NCBI RefSeq assembly: GCF_007859675.1
Contig: NZ_CP042305.1
Span: 3,038,001 to 3,102,000 of the forward strand
Reading direction: 5' to 3'
DNA length: 64,000 bases
From: Humibacter ginsenosidimutans
GTDB lineage: Bacteria; Actinomycetota; Actinomycetes; Actinomycetales; Microbacteriaceae
Part shown: piece after piece, positions 50,278 to 57,182 of the stretch
Layout: every line of letters starts with the position of its first letter
Numbering within the stretch: position 1 is the stretch's first letter
Notes under the pieces: generated by a model
The model's input: the letters and a program-made list of their open reading frames with translations, nothing else
The model's database searches: none
What the model was told of the DNA's origin: nothing
Position numbers and translations under genes: made by a program

Positions 50278-50937
50278 ATGAGCGCGGCATCCCAGTTCGA
50301 GCCCGAGGCGGTGCGCGTCACGGCGCGGCTGCGCGACGAGATCATCGACGGCGTCCGCCCTCCGGGGAGCAAGCTCGTCGAGCGCGAGATCGCCGAGGAG
50401 TTCGGCGTGAGCAGGGTGCCCGTGCGCGACGCGCTGAAGGCGCTCATCACGGAAGGGCTCGTCACGCCGCGGGTGCGTTCGTGGGCGGTGGTGCGGCGGT
50501 TCACGCCGAGTGACCTCGCCGACCTGTCGGAGGTGCGTTCGGCGCTCGAGATGCTCGCGTTCCGATTGGCCGCGGCTCGACACACTCGGGAGGGCTTGGC
50601 GGCGTTGCGGACCACGCTCGACGCTGAGCTCGCCGCCGCGTACGCCGGGGATGTCGTGGCAGCACACCGTGCCGGCGCGGACTTTCACGAGCGGGTCGTC
50701 GACCTCACGGGCAATGAGACGCTTCTCGAACTCGAGCGGGTCATGCGCAGCCGGCTGCGCTGGCTGATGGGACGCCATGCTGATCTGCTCAGGGTGGCGA
50801 AGGAGCACGAAGCGCTCTACGACGCGATCGCGGCGCGAGATGTCGACAAGGTCGTCGATCTCGTCGCGCGGCATCTCCAGACGTCGCACGAGCTGGCGAC
50901 CGAAGTGGATGCGGCCGAAGCCGAGGCGGGTCGCTGA
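50278..50937 (+). CDS. GntR-family transcriptional regulator (FadR/FCD type)
   Basis: A 219-residue regulator: winged helix (LRDEIIDGVRPPGSKLVERE, IAEEFGVSRVPVRDALKALI) and an all-helical FCD effector domain (DLADLSEVRSALEMLAFRLA, AGADFHERVVDLTGNETLLE, HEALYDAIAARDVDKVVDLV) with His residues in the usual metal-ligand positions. It probably represses the amidohydrolase gene 84 bp downstream and itself, through the GTATAC boxes at 50217 and 51004. AAGAAT is exactly 6 nt before the ATG. Confidence 0.9.
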   Translation: MSAASQFEPEAVRVTARLRDEIIDGVRPPGSKLVEREIAEEFGVSRVPVRDALKALITEGLVTPRVRSWAVVRRFTPSDLADLSEVRSALEMLAFRLAAARHTREGLAALRTTLDAELAAAYAGDVVAAHRAGADFHERVVDLTGNETLLELERVMRSRLRWLMGRHADLLRVAKEHEALYDAIAARDVDKVVDLVARHLQTSHELATEVDAAEAEAGR

Positions 50938-51003
50938 GCTGACTCCGTCGCACGGGCTCGAGTCAGCGCGGACGGTGTGAACCAGCAGCGAGCATCCCGC
51001 GTT

Positions 51004-51013
51004 TGGTATACCA
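51004..51013. promoter_or_regulatory. GntR operator, copy 2, overlapping the -10 box
   Basis: TGGTATACCA is a perfect 10-bp palindrome. Its right half is part of TACCAT (51009-51014), which stands exactly 6 nt before ATG 51021, so a bound repressor would cover the -10 element of a leaderless promoter. Confidence 0.6.
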
Positions 51014-51020
51014 TTCACGT

Positions 51021-52217
51021 ATGACGCTTCTGCTCAGCAATGTGCGCCCGTGGGGCGGCGCCGCCGTGGACATCCGAGTCGACGATGGTGTGATCGCGGA
51101 GATCGCCGAGGCGAACGGCGCGTCCGCCGTGCCCGCCGACGGCACCGAGCTGATCGACGGCGCCGGCTCGCTGGCGCTGCCCGGCTTCGTGAACACGCAC
51201 GCGCACGTGGACAAGAGCTGGTGGGGAATGCCGTGGCAGCCCTACGGCGGCGAGGCGACGACGCAGGGCCGCATCGCTCACGAACGTTCCGAGCGCGACC
51301 GACTGGGCATCCCCGGAGTCGACCCGACACTCGCTGTGCTGCGCGAGTATCTGCGGCACGGCACGACGGCCGCGCGCAGCCACGTCGACGTCGACCTGGG
51401 CATCGGCTTGCGCGGCATCGAGGTGGTACGCGAGGCGGAGCGGATGCTCGGCGGCGCCGTGAAGATCGAGATCGTCGCCTTCCCGCAAGACGGTGTGATC
51501 CGGCGCCCGGGTGTCATGGAGCTGCTCGACAAGGCGGCCGCGTCGGGCGTCACCGCCATCGGCGGACTCGACCCCGCCGGCATCGACCGCGACCCGGTGG
51601 CGCAGCTCGACGGTCTGTTCGACATCGCGGAGCGGCACGGTGTCGGCATCGACATCCACTTGCACGACGCCGGTGACCTCGGCGTCTTCCAGATCGAGCT
51701 CATCATCGACCGCACGCTGCGCACGGGGCTGATCGGCAAGGTCAACGTGTCGCACGGCTTCGCGCTCGGCGAGATCGCCGGGCCGCGGCAGGAGGCGCTG
51801 CTCGACGGACTGGCCGAGGCGGGCATCTCGTGGTCGACCGTCGCGCCGGTGCGCACGGCGCCGCTGCCGTGGAAGGGGATGCGCGACCGCGGCGTGCGCA
51901 TCGGGCTCGGAACCGACGGCATCCGCGACCTCTGGTCGCCGTTCGGCGATGGCGACATGCTGCGCATCGCCCTGCAGTTCGCGCGCGTGCACGGTCTGCG
52001 TTTCGACGACGACTTGCGATACGCCGTGGAGCTCGCGACGAAGGATGCCGCCGGCTACGTCGGCCGTGCCGTGCACGACCTCGAGGTGGGCGCCCCTGCC
52101 GACATCGTGCTCGTCGACGCCGAGAACGTGCAGGATGCCCTCGTGCGGGTTCCGCGCCGCGCGCTCGTCATCTCCGGCGGACGCGTCGTCGCCCGCGACG
52201 GCGACGTGCTGGTATAG
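51021..52217 (+). CDS. amidohydrolase, cytosine deaminase-like
   Basis: A 398-residue metal-dependent TIM-barrel hydrolase: first metal motif FVNTHAHVDKSWWG, then RSHVDVDLGIGL, the metal His in DIHLHDAGD, VSHGFALGE and the catalytic Asp in LGTDGIRDLWSPFG. The HxHxDK form and length match the CodA/N-isopropylammelide hydrolase group, which deaminates pyrimidines or triazines. It is presumably induced through the upstream GntR protein. The substrate cannot be assigned from sequence. Confidence 0.87.
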   Translation: MTLLLSNVRPWGGAAVDIRVDDGVIAEIAEANGASAVPADGTELIDGAGSLALPGFVNTHAHVDKSWWGMPWQPYGGEATTQGRIAHERSERDRLGIPGVDPTLAVLREYLRHGTTAARSHVDVDLGIGLRGIEVVREAERMLGGAVKIEIVAFPQDGVIRRPGVMELLDKAAASGVTAIGGLDPAGIDRDPVAQLDGLFDIAERHGVGIDIHLHDAGDLGVFQIELIIDRTLRTGLIGKVNVSHGFALGEIAGPRQEALLDGLAEAGISWSTVAPVRTAPLPWKGMRDRGVRIGLGTDGIRDLWSPFGDGDMLRIALQFARVHGLRFDDDLRYAVELATKDAAGYVGRAVHDLEVGAPADIVLVDAENVQDALVRVPRRALVISGGRVVARDGDVLV

Positions 52218-52252
52218 CGCGTCCGCGTCCGCGTCCGCGCAGCGCCCAGCCG

Positions 52253-52313
52253 CTCGAGAAGTCAGAAAGTGCGGTCAGATCGTCGTTGAGACCGCATTTT
52301 CTGACCTTTCGAG
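52253..52313 (+). terminator. long terminator-like hairpin after the amidohydrolase gene
   Basis: Two 24-nt arms (52253-52276 and 52290-52313) match at 21 positions, with the remaining three able to form G-U pairs; 13-nt loop. It sits 36 bp after the stop and 62 bp before the tRNA gene, preceded by a GCGTCC tandem (52218-52236). Confidence 0.75.
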
Positions 52314-52375
52314 TGGAGTCGGCCGCGAAGGAGTGCACCCGGGCGACGGATTGCTTGCCGGTAGACTCGGCGGCT

Positions 52376-52460
52376 GGAGGGCTGTCCGAGCGGCCGATGG
52401 AGCTGGTCTTGAAAACCAGTGGGCAGAAATGTCTCGTGGGTTCGAATCCCACGCCCTCCG
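52376..52460 (+). tRNA. tRNA-Ser (anticodon UGA)
   Basis: An 85-nt type II tRNA. The acceptor arms GGAGGGC (52376-52382) and GCCCTCC (52453-52459) pair fully, with G discriminator at 52460; the anticodon loop CTTGAAA gives UGA, reading UCA codons. There is a long variable arm (TGGGCAGAAATGTCTCG region) and a T-loop GGTTCGAATCC. CCA is not encoded. Phage-type genes begin directly afterwards, so its 3' end probably serves as the prophage attachment site. Confidence 0.95.
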
Positions 52461-52567
52461 CTCTGGATGATGGGCTACTCGCCTAGAAAACACTGGGCGA
52501 ACGGCTCATCAGCGAGAGAGCAGATGACCTATCTGCCCACATTCTGCCCACATTCCTCGGAGCGCAC

Positions 52568-53053
52568 GTGGCTGAGATTGAGCCTCTCCTTCGCGTCGGA
52601 ACGACGCGAGCCGAGCGCACCGCGGCGCGCGAGGATGCACACCAAGCGCAGGTTCGTGAATCGTTCGCCAGCATCACGCAGAACAGCCCGTGGCGCGCGG
52701 AGGAACTCGAGCAGCAGCTCGTACGTGGAGAGTGGATCTTCTACTGGTCACCCGTCATCGACCAGATGAAGCGAGAGGGCCGTCTGGTCGAAGCGCTCGA
52801 GCTCGCTCTGGAGTGCGTCGACTGCGCCGAGCGGTCGCTGCGGATCGGGCCCAACGGGGACCCACCAAGAGGCTGGACCGAGAAAGCCGCGGTGATTGCG
52901 CGGAAGCTGAAGCGGTACGACTTCGAGGTAGAGATCATCGAACGCTACTTCGCGATAGTCGCCGATCCGAGCGCCTACGAAGGCCTGACCCACCGTCTGG
53001 GGGTCGCACGTCGATTGGCGGCGTCAGCGGTCGGCGATACCATCCGGCCATGA
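52568..53053 (+). CDS. hypothetical protein at the prophage edge
   Basis: A 161-residue soluble protein with no recognised domain. It is helical, with conserved-looking aromatic/Cys stretches (GEWIFYWSPVIDQMKREGRL, ECVDCAERSLRI, RGWTEKAAVIARKLKRYDFE) that resemble a short helical-repeat protein. GTG 52568 is preceded by GGAG. Its stop overlaps the next start (ATGA, 53050-53053), so the two are a coupled pair. Probably accessory cargo of the prophage. Confidence 0.6.
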   Translation: MAEIEPLLRVGTTRAERTAAREDAHQAQVRESFASITQNSPWRAEELEQQLVRGEWIFYWSPVIDQMKREGRLVEALELALECVDCAERSLRIGPNGDPPRGWTEKAAVIARKLKRYDFEVEIIERYFAIVADPSAYEGLTHRLGVARRLAASAVGDTIRP

Positions 53054-53352
53054 GCAACCGTCAACGCCTCGGCATCGCGATCCTCGCTCTAGGCGTGATC
53101 GTCGCCATCGCCGGCGTGATCGTCGGCTTCGTGCCTGTCACGAAGATTGGGGAGTCGTGCGGGACGGCGTTCAGTCCGTCCGGGCCCGACGGATTCTCCC
53201 TCTCAGCGGCCTACGTCGACACACTCTGCAAGCAGCAGGTCGCACCATTCATCGCGACCACGTGGACGCTGATCATCGCGGGTCTCGTCGCGATCGTCGC
53301 CGGGATCGCGCTCATCCTGGTCCAGCGGGCTCCCGCGATCGCGCATGCATGA
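53050..53352 (+). CDS. small membrane protein, two segments
   Basis: A 100-residue protein with an N-terminal segment (LGIAILALGVIVAIAGVIVG), a 45-residue loop containing two Cys (SCGTAF, LCKQQV) and a second segment (LIIAGLVAIVAGIALILV). It is coupled to the preceding gene by ATGA. Two loop cysteines facing outside could form a disulphide. Function unknown; a superinfection-exclusion or immunity-type membrane partner is possible but unproven. Confidence 0.6.
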   Translation: MSNRQRLGIAILALGVIVAIAGVIVGFVPVTKIGESCGTAFSPSGPDGFSLSAAYVDTLCKQQVAPFIATTWTLIIAGLVAIVAGIALILVQRAPAIAHA

Positions 53353-53545
53353 TCGGCCCGGTTGGCTTCACTTCACCGAGACACCCTCACACCAGGATCC
53401 TGCAGTCGGCGATCGTGGTCTGAGTGTTGCTGTCGTCGAGGATGGTGTGACGGTTGCTGTCGTGAAGGATGGTCGCCCGGTCGCGTGCACTATCGGGTGG
53501 GATGACTGGGACCTGCTCGTCAGGCACGTGGAGATGGGACGGTGA
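53345..53545 (+). CDS. small hypothetical phage protein
   Basis: A 66-residue protein, overlapping the preceding gene by 8 nt. Its second half (VAVVEDGVTVAVVKDGRPVA, CTIGWDDWDLLVRHVEMGR) looks like a small DUF found in phage accessory regions. No function recognised. The internal repeat GTTGCTGTCGT(C/G)(G/A)AGGATGGT encodes the duplicated VAVV(E/K)DG. Confidence 0.5.
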   Translation: MHDRPGWLHFTETPSHQDPAVGDRGLSVAVVEDGVTVAVVKDGRPVACTIGWDDWDLLVRHVEMGR

Positions 53546-53553
53546 CGGGGGTT

Positions 53554-53994
53554 CTACTTCTTCGGCCGGTCCCCGAAGACATAGCTGACAACACCTGTAG
53601 CGAGAGCGAGAGTGAATATCGAGATACCAGCGACGGCTTGCTTGTCGATCACGAGATAGATGCCCCCGAGGATGGCCACCAACAGGAGACCGGTTCCGAG
53701 GAACTGGCCCACACTCGCCCTTCGCTCGGATCCAGTCAGCAGACGTGCTTCCATCTCTCTTCGATGATCGCCTTGCTTCTCGAAACTCTCGAAGATGATT
53801 TTCGCGGCACCCGGGTAGATACGTTCATACTCGTTGAGATGCCGCCAGTGAGGCAGCTGTCCCGAATACTCTTCGTGGAACTCGATCCGCTGCGATTGGA
53901 TCGCTTCCTGCTCTGTCTGTGGCCCGATCGGTGCCGAGTCTGCCGAAGACTCAGGTTCCTCGGGGGGTACTGGCTCGACGGCGCTATCCGACAT
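53554..53994 (-). CDS. DUF2335-type membrane protein
   Basis: A 146-residue protein. After an acidic N-terminus (SDSAVEPVPPEEPESSADSA), the block SGQLPHWRHLNEYERIYPGA, followed by AAKIIFESFEKQGDHRREME, is the DUF2335 signature; two membrane segments follow (QFLGTGLLLVAILGGIYLVI and ISIFTLALATGVVSYVFG). DUF2335 proteins are common in prophages and have no established role. ATG 53994 lies inside the end of the upstream gene (11-nt overlap), so the pair is co-translated. Confidence 0.7.
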   Translation of the reverse strand: MSDSAVEPVPPEEPESSADSAPIGPQTEQEAIQSQRIEFHEEYSGQLPHWRHLNEYERIYPGAAKIIFESFEKQGDHRREMEARLLTGSERRASVGQFLGTGLLLVAILGGIYLVIDKQAVAGISIFTLALATGVVSYVFGDRPKK

Positions 53995-54205
53995 TCTTGC
54001 GATAGGTCTCGATGGCATCGTTCAGGTCGCCTGATACGGCAGCCCAGTCGTTCGCGATGGCGCGCGCGTCGGCCTCGTCCGCTGTCGGGGCAAGGTTGTA
54101 TTCGCGCTTCGTGTTCCCTGTCAGGTTGAAGATCGATGCCGCCCCACGGATGTAGTCACGTAGGGATGAATCGCTGACACGGCGAGTATCGAAGAGCAGA
54201 GTCAT
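53984..54205 (-). CDS. small protein paired with DUF2335 gene
   Basis: A 73-residue acidic, probably helical protein (SSLRDYIRGAASIFNLTGNT, ADEADARAIANDWAAVSGDL, NDAIETYRKNV). ATG 54205 has GGAGG 8 nt upstream, favouring it over the longer form starting at 54244. It is the first gene of the two-gene unit with the DUF2335 membrane protein and is preceded by a palindromic operator. No family recognised. Confidence 0.6.
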   Translation of the reverse strand: MTLLFDTRRVSDSSLRDYIRGAASIFNLTGNTKREYNLAPTADEADARAIANDWAAVSGDLNDAIETYRKNVG

Positions 54206-54225
54206 GAGCGTTGTCCTCCGCTTGT

Positions 54226-54253
54226 CATAACGTTTTTGTACCACGTCGTTATG
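54226..54253. promoter_or_regulatory. operator-like inverted repeat controlling divergent prophage genes
   Basis: CATAACG (54226-54232) and CGTTATG (54247-54253), perfect arms around a 14-bp AT-rich spacer, between the leftward DUF2335 pair and the rightward gene at 54310. Suitable for a dimeric phage repressor; spacing corresponds to two helical turns between arm centres. Confidence 0.5.
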
Positions 54254-54309
54254 CCCCAGGGTAACCCACCGCGCATGATGGGTTTGCTTGGAAAGGTCGT
54301 TTACTCCGC

Positions 54310-54591
54310 ATGCTTGATGCCCCGAAGACGATTCATGTGGGTGTGGACGACTGGCTCGTGCTCGACACGTACGCTGATCCGCGTTTCCTGATCCACTACG
54401 GGCCGGCCGTCAACCGGGAGAGCGGGGAGACCCTGATGCGGTACCGGGTCGATCATTGGGTGCTCGAGCGGTCGCGTCGGTGGCCGCTCGGGTTCTACGA
54501 GACGCTGGGGGAAGCGCAGGATGCCGCCGTGGCGGAGATCCTGAAACCGTCGCCGACAGCACCAGGGACAGGGCAATACCCGGGCGGCTGA
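54310..54591 (+). CDS. hypothetical protein
   Basis: A 93-residue protein with VGVDDWLVLDTYADPRFLIH and MRYRVDHWVLERSRRWPLGF; Trp/Arg/Asp-rich, no membrane segment, no recognised domain. It is the only rightward gene between the DUF2335 pair and the late cassette, and ends at the bidirectional terminator 54600-54637. Start ATG 54310; no strong ribosome site. Confidence 0.55.
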   Translation: MLDAPKTIHVGVDDWLVLDTYADPRFLIHYGPAVNRESGETLMRYRVDHWVLERSRRWPLGFYETLGEAQDAAVAEILKPSPTAPGTGQYPGG

Positions 54592-54599
54592 CACGACGA

Positions 54600-54637
54600 A
54601 ACCGCCCCCACCAGCCGTAAGGCCAGTGGGGGCGGTT
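54600..54637. terminator. bidirectional terminator at the end of the late cassette
   Basis: AACCGCCCCCAC (54600-54611) pairs perfectly with GTGGGGGCGGTT (54626-54637), 12-bp GC-rich stem with a 14-nt loop, between the convergent hypothetical gene and the last leftward fibre gene. Confidence 0.85.
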
Positions 54638-54676
54638 CGGGTGTCTTGGAACGACTGTGCTCAGTCTACGGTTGGG

Positions 54677-55159
54677 TCAGCTGATGAATGTCCAGGAGGC
54701 GGTCGAGGTCGTCCCGGTGGGGGCGTAGTTCGCGGGTGCGGATGCGACCGCGGCAGGCACCCACTGGTACGTGTGACCACCATTCGACACGTACTCACCG
54801 GGTGCGAGGGCCATGCCGACCGTCCAGGGTGTGGATGCGGGTGCTTGTGCGGGCACCTTCACCCAGTGTGTGGATGTGGCCGGGTCGTCATTCGTGATCG
54901 TGCCGGGTCCAGGCCACCAGTACACGGCGCCTGCTTCGGTGACGGACGCGCCAGGCTGGTACACGGTGGATGCCGTGTAGGCGGTCGCAGCGGCAGTGTC
55001 CTGCTGGATTGCAGCCTGCATGGCGGCTTGCGCGGCAGCCTGAGACGAGGCGTATCCGGCGACGGTCGCACGCCGTGCCTGCTCCGCGTAGAGGTCTTGG
55101 ATCACGGTCACCAGGTCAGCGTCCGTGAGGCCGGTCAGGTTCGTGGTGTCGAGCTGCAT
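54677..55159 (-). CDS. phage fibre/carbohydrate-binding-like protein
   Basis: A 160-residue protein. Residues 1-65 are helical and Ala-rich (SSQAAAQAAMQAAIQQDTAA). Then come two short Trp/Tyr modules of the CBM5/12 or chitin-binding type (VYQPGASVTEAGAVYWWPGP and PGEYVSNGGHTYQWVP). The segment AGAVYWWP is shared with the collagen-like protein encoded next to it. ATG 55159 with AAAGG upstream is used. It is the last gene of the leftward late cassette; likely a virion decoration or host-binding protein. Confidence 0.65.
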   Translation of the reverse strand: MQLDTTNLTGLTDADLVTVIQDLYAEQARRATVAGYASSQAAAQAAMQAAIQQDTAAATAYTASTVYQPGASVTEAGAVYWWPGPGTITNDDPATSTHWVKVPAQAPASTPWTVGMALAPGEYVSNGGHTYQWVPAAVASAPANYAPTGTTSTASWTFIS

Positions 55160-55172
55160 GATGGTCGCCTTT

Positions 55173-56243
55173 CTACGCGGCCGTGCCGGGAAGTGTCGTC
55201 GGCCACGGGTCGGCGGTCGTGTACTGGATCGGCGCCCGCACCACGGTCCCCGTGGACGGCCACCAATACACGGCACCCGCCTGGTACATCTGCACGGCAC
55301 CGGTAGCCGCACCGGACGAACTGGTGGCCTGAAACATGCCGCCGTCGCCCTTCTCATCGATCTGGAAACCAGCCGGAATGAGGGTGCCCTGCAAGCCGGT
55401 CGCGGACGAGCTGATGTTCTGGATGCGTTGCCACACCATCGACCCGACACGACGCATCAGCCATCGGCCGCCCGACGCTATCGTCCACAGGCCCGGTGCG
55501 AGAGCGGAGATGTCCCGCCATCCGGTATCGCCGACGACGATCATCCACGATGTGGTCGTGGTCCCCGTGGACACCCACCTGACAGCCCCGCACGTGGCTG
55601 CCGTGTCCGTGTAGTAGATGCCAGCCGACGCCGGGGTGAGCACACCATACGGCGACCCAGTGCCGCGCAGCTCATACGCGGTCGGCGACCCGGCAGCACC
55701 TGCAGGACCCTGCGGACCGGTCGCCCCTGTGGCACCAGTCGGCCCAGTAGGACCTTGCGGGCCCGTAGATCCAGCAGGACCGGCAGGACCTTCCGGGCCG
55801 GTGTCGCCCTTCGCTGGCGGATTCGCCGCAAGGTACTCGTCGACGACCTCGGCCACGTTCTCCGCGGACAGCAGGTCCTGCACCTGTGCGAGAGTCGCCT
55901 CCCACGCTGTGAGAGACGCGGTAGACGGTTGCAGGGTGCGCGGATCCACCACCCAGTCACCAACCCCGGTGATCGTCAGATCCTCATCCGGGTACCCGGC
56001 GATCGTGAAACCGAAACCCGCCCACACCGGGATCGACACCTGCACACCCAGACCAGCCACCGAATCCGGCAACTCGGTGGACGCAGCACCCGTAGCGTCG
56101 GTGACCATGTCCCACGGGGTGTGCGACAGCGTCTTATCGCCGACCGTGAACGTGCCCACCACCTGCAACCGCACCCGCAACCCTGCACGCGGTGTGGCAC
56201 CCGCCGCCGTGAAGTCCTCAGCAGAGATCGACAAAGACGCCAT
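55173..56243 (-). CDS. collagen-like phage tail fibre protein
   Basis: A 356-residue protein. An N-terminal beta-rich domain (residues 1-110, SLSISAEDFTAAGATPRAGL) is followed by a helix (VQDLLSAENVAEVVDEYLAA), about 14 Gly-X-Y triplets at residues 145-187 (GPEGPAGPAGSTGPQGPTGP and onward), and a C-terminal domain ending with the AGAVYWWPSTGTV module. Collagen triplets trimerise phage fibres; the tip probably binds the cell surface. Its start overlaps the preceding stop by one base (TGATG). Confidence 0.85.
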   Translation of the reverse strand: MASLSISAEDFTAAGATPRAGLRVRLQVVGTFTVGDKTLSHTPWDMVTDATGAASTELPDSVAGLGVQVSIPVWAGFGFTIAGYPDEDLTITGVGDWVVDPRTLQPSTASLTAWEATLAQVQDLLSAENVAEVVDEYLAANPPAKGDTGPEGPAGPAGSTGPQGPTGPTGATGATGPQGPAGAAGSPTAYELRGTGSPYGVLTPASAGIYYTDTAATCGAVRWVSTGTTTTSWMIVVGDTGWRDISALAPGLWTIASGGRWLMRRVGSMVWQRIQNISSSATGLQGTLIPAGFQIDEKGDGGMFQATSSSGAATGAVQMYQAGAVYWWPSTGTVVRAPIQYTTADPWPTTLPGTAA

Positions 56244-56662
56244 CAGGCATCCCCCTTCGGGAGTTGGTCTTTCGGGAGCGTGTCCTCGATCGCGCTGATG
56301 CGTGCGTGATCTTTCGTGAGCTTCTCCTGCATGGAGTCGAGACGCCCATGCAGGCCCTCCACGGACTGCTCGAGGCGGACTGTCGAGTCCTTGATGGATG
56401 ACCCGTCGTTGCGGTGCGTCTCGTGGTAGATGCCGTCGAGCTGCGCGTTCTGCTTCACGATCGCGCTGTCCGTGCGTGCCATGAACGCCGGCAGATCAGC
56501 AAGGGAGTTGATCGTCTGCACGAACCGGGTGAGCGGCTTCCAAGCCTTCGCGATCATCCTGCCGCCGAAGTACAGGACGACGATGACCGCGGCAACCCAG
56601 ATCAGTGCGGTGCCCCATGGGGTCGCACCGAACAGGCGATCGATCCACTCAAGTGGGTCCAT
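56243..56662 (-). CDS. DUF2746-like phage membrane/coiled-coil protein
   Basis: A 139-residue protein: membrane segment TALIWVAAVIVVLYFGGRMI (about residues 18-37), then a long coiled coil with the pattern ETHRNDGSSIKDSTVRLEQS and EKLTKDHARISAIEDTLPKD, typical of DUF2746 proteins that lie beside holins in actinophages. GAGGAGGG stands 5-6 nt before the ATG. Probably part of the lysis module, perhaps a second holin or spanin-like factor. Confidence 0.7.
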   Translation of the reverse strand: MDPLEWIDRLFGATPWGTALIWVAAVIVVLYFGGRMIAKAWKPLTRFVQTINSLADLPAFMARTDSAIVKQNAQLDGIYHETHRNDGSSIKDSTVRLEQSVEGLHGRLDSMQEKLTKDHARISAIEDTLPKDQLPKGDA

Positions 56663-56687
56663 GGTGCCCTCCTCAGGCAGGGAGGGG

Positions 56688-57182
56688 TTATGCGGCGTTG
56701 ATCGTCGTGGACGTGTTCTGGTCGGTGCGGATCTGCACACCGAACTCGGTGCCGATGGCCTGCACGACGGCCATGACGATGACGAGGATGGTGGCACGGT
56801 CCCAGGTTCCCGTCCAGACAGGGATGAGAGCGGCGACGACCGCACCGGCCACAGCGACACTCGTCTTGCCTGCACCCTGCCAGCCCTTCGGGAGCAGCGG
56901 GATCAGGTAGGAGCCGACAGCGGCGAGCAGCAGTGCGACGTACTGCCAGACAGCCGTCCACGAGAACGGACCCACGAGGAGCGCCGACAGGGGTGTGACG
57001 GCCACGGACAGGAACAGGATCACCGCGGACGCGTACTTCTGCGCCGTCGACGGCAGGGAGATCGTGCCAGCGGACGCGCCGGACCCGTCCGATGCGGTGA
57101 GCACACCGGAGCCTGCCGGTGGCGTGGACGGGTCGATGATGGTCGCATCGGGCACCGTGCTGATGTTGGTGGTGTCGGTCAT
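56688..57182 (-). CDS. holin-like membrane protein
   Basis: A 164-residue protein with a hydrophilic N-terminus of about 45 residues and three to four membrane segments (YASAVILFLSVAVTPLSALL, WQYVALLLAAVGSYLIPLL, VAVAGAVVAALIPVWTG, TILVIVMAVVQAIGTEFG). Its ATG overlaps the endolysin stop (ATGA at 57179-57182), the usual arrangement of lysis genes. The phage holin family is suggested by size, topology and position. Confidence 0.7.
   Translation of the reverse strand: MTDTTNISTVPDATIIDPSTPPAGSGVLTASDGSGASAGTISLPSTAQKYASAVILFLSVAVTPLSALLVGPFSWTAVWQYVALLLAAVGSYLIPLLPKGWQGAGKTSVAVAGAVVAALIPVWTGTWDRATILVIVMAVVQAIGTEFGVQIRTDQNTSTTINAA

Noticed and set aside
52376..52460. UGA suppressor or selenocysteine tRNA
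   Set aside because: The anticodon 5'-UGA reads UCA (Ser) codons; arm lengths fit an ordinary tRNA-Ser, not the longer acceptor stem of tRNA-Sec.
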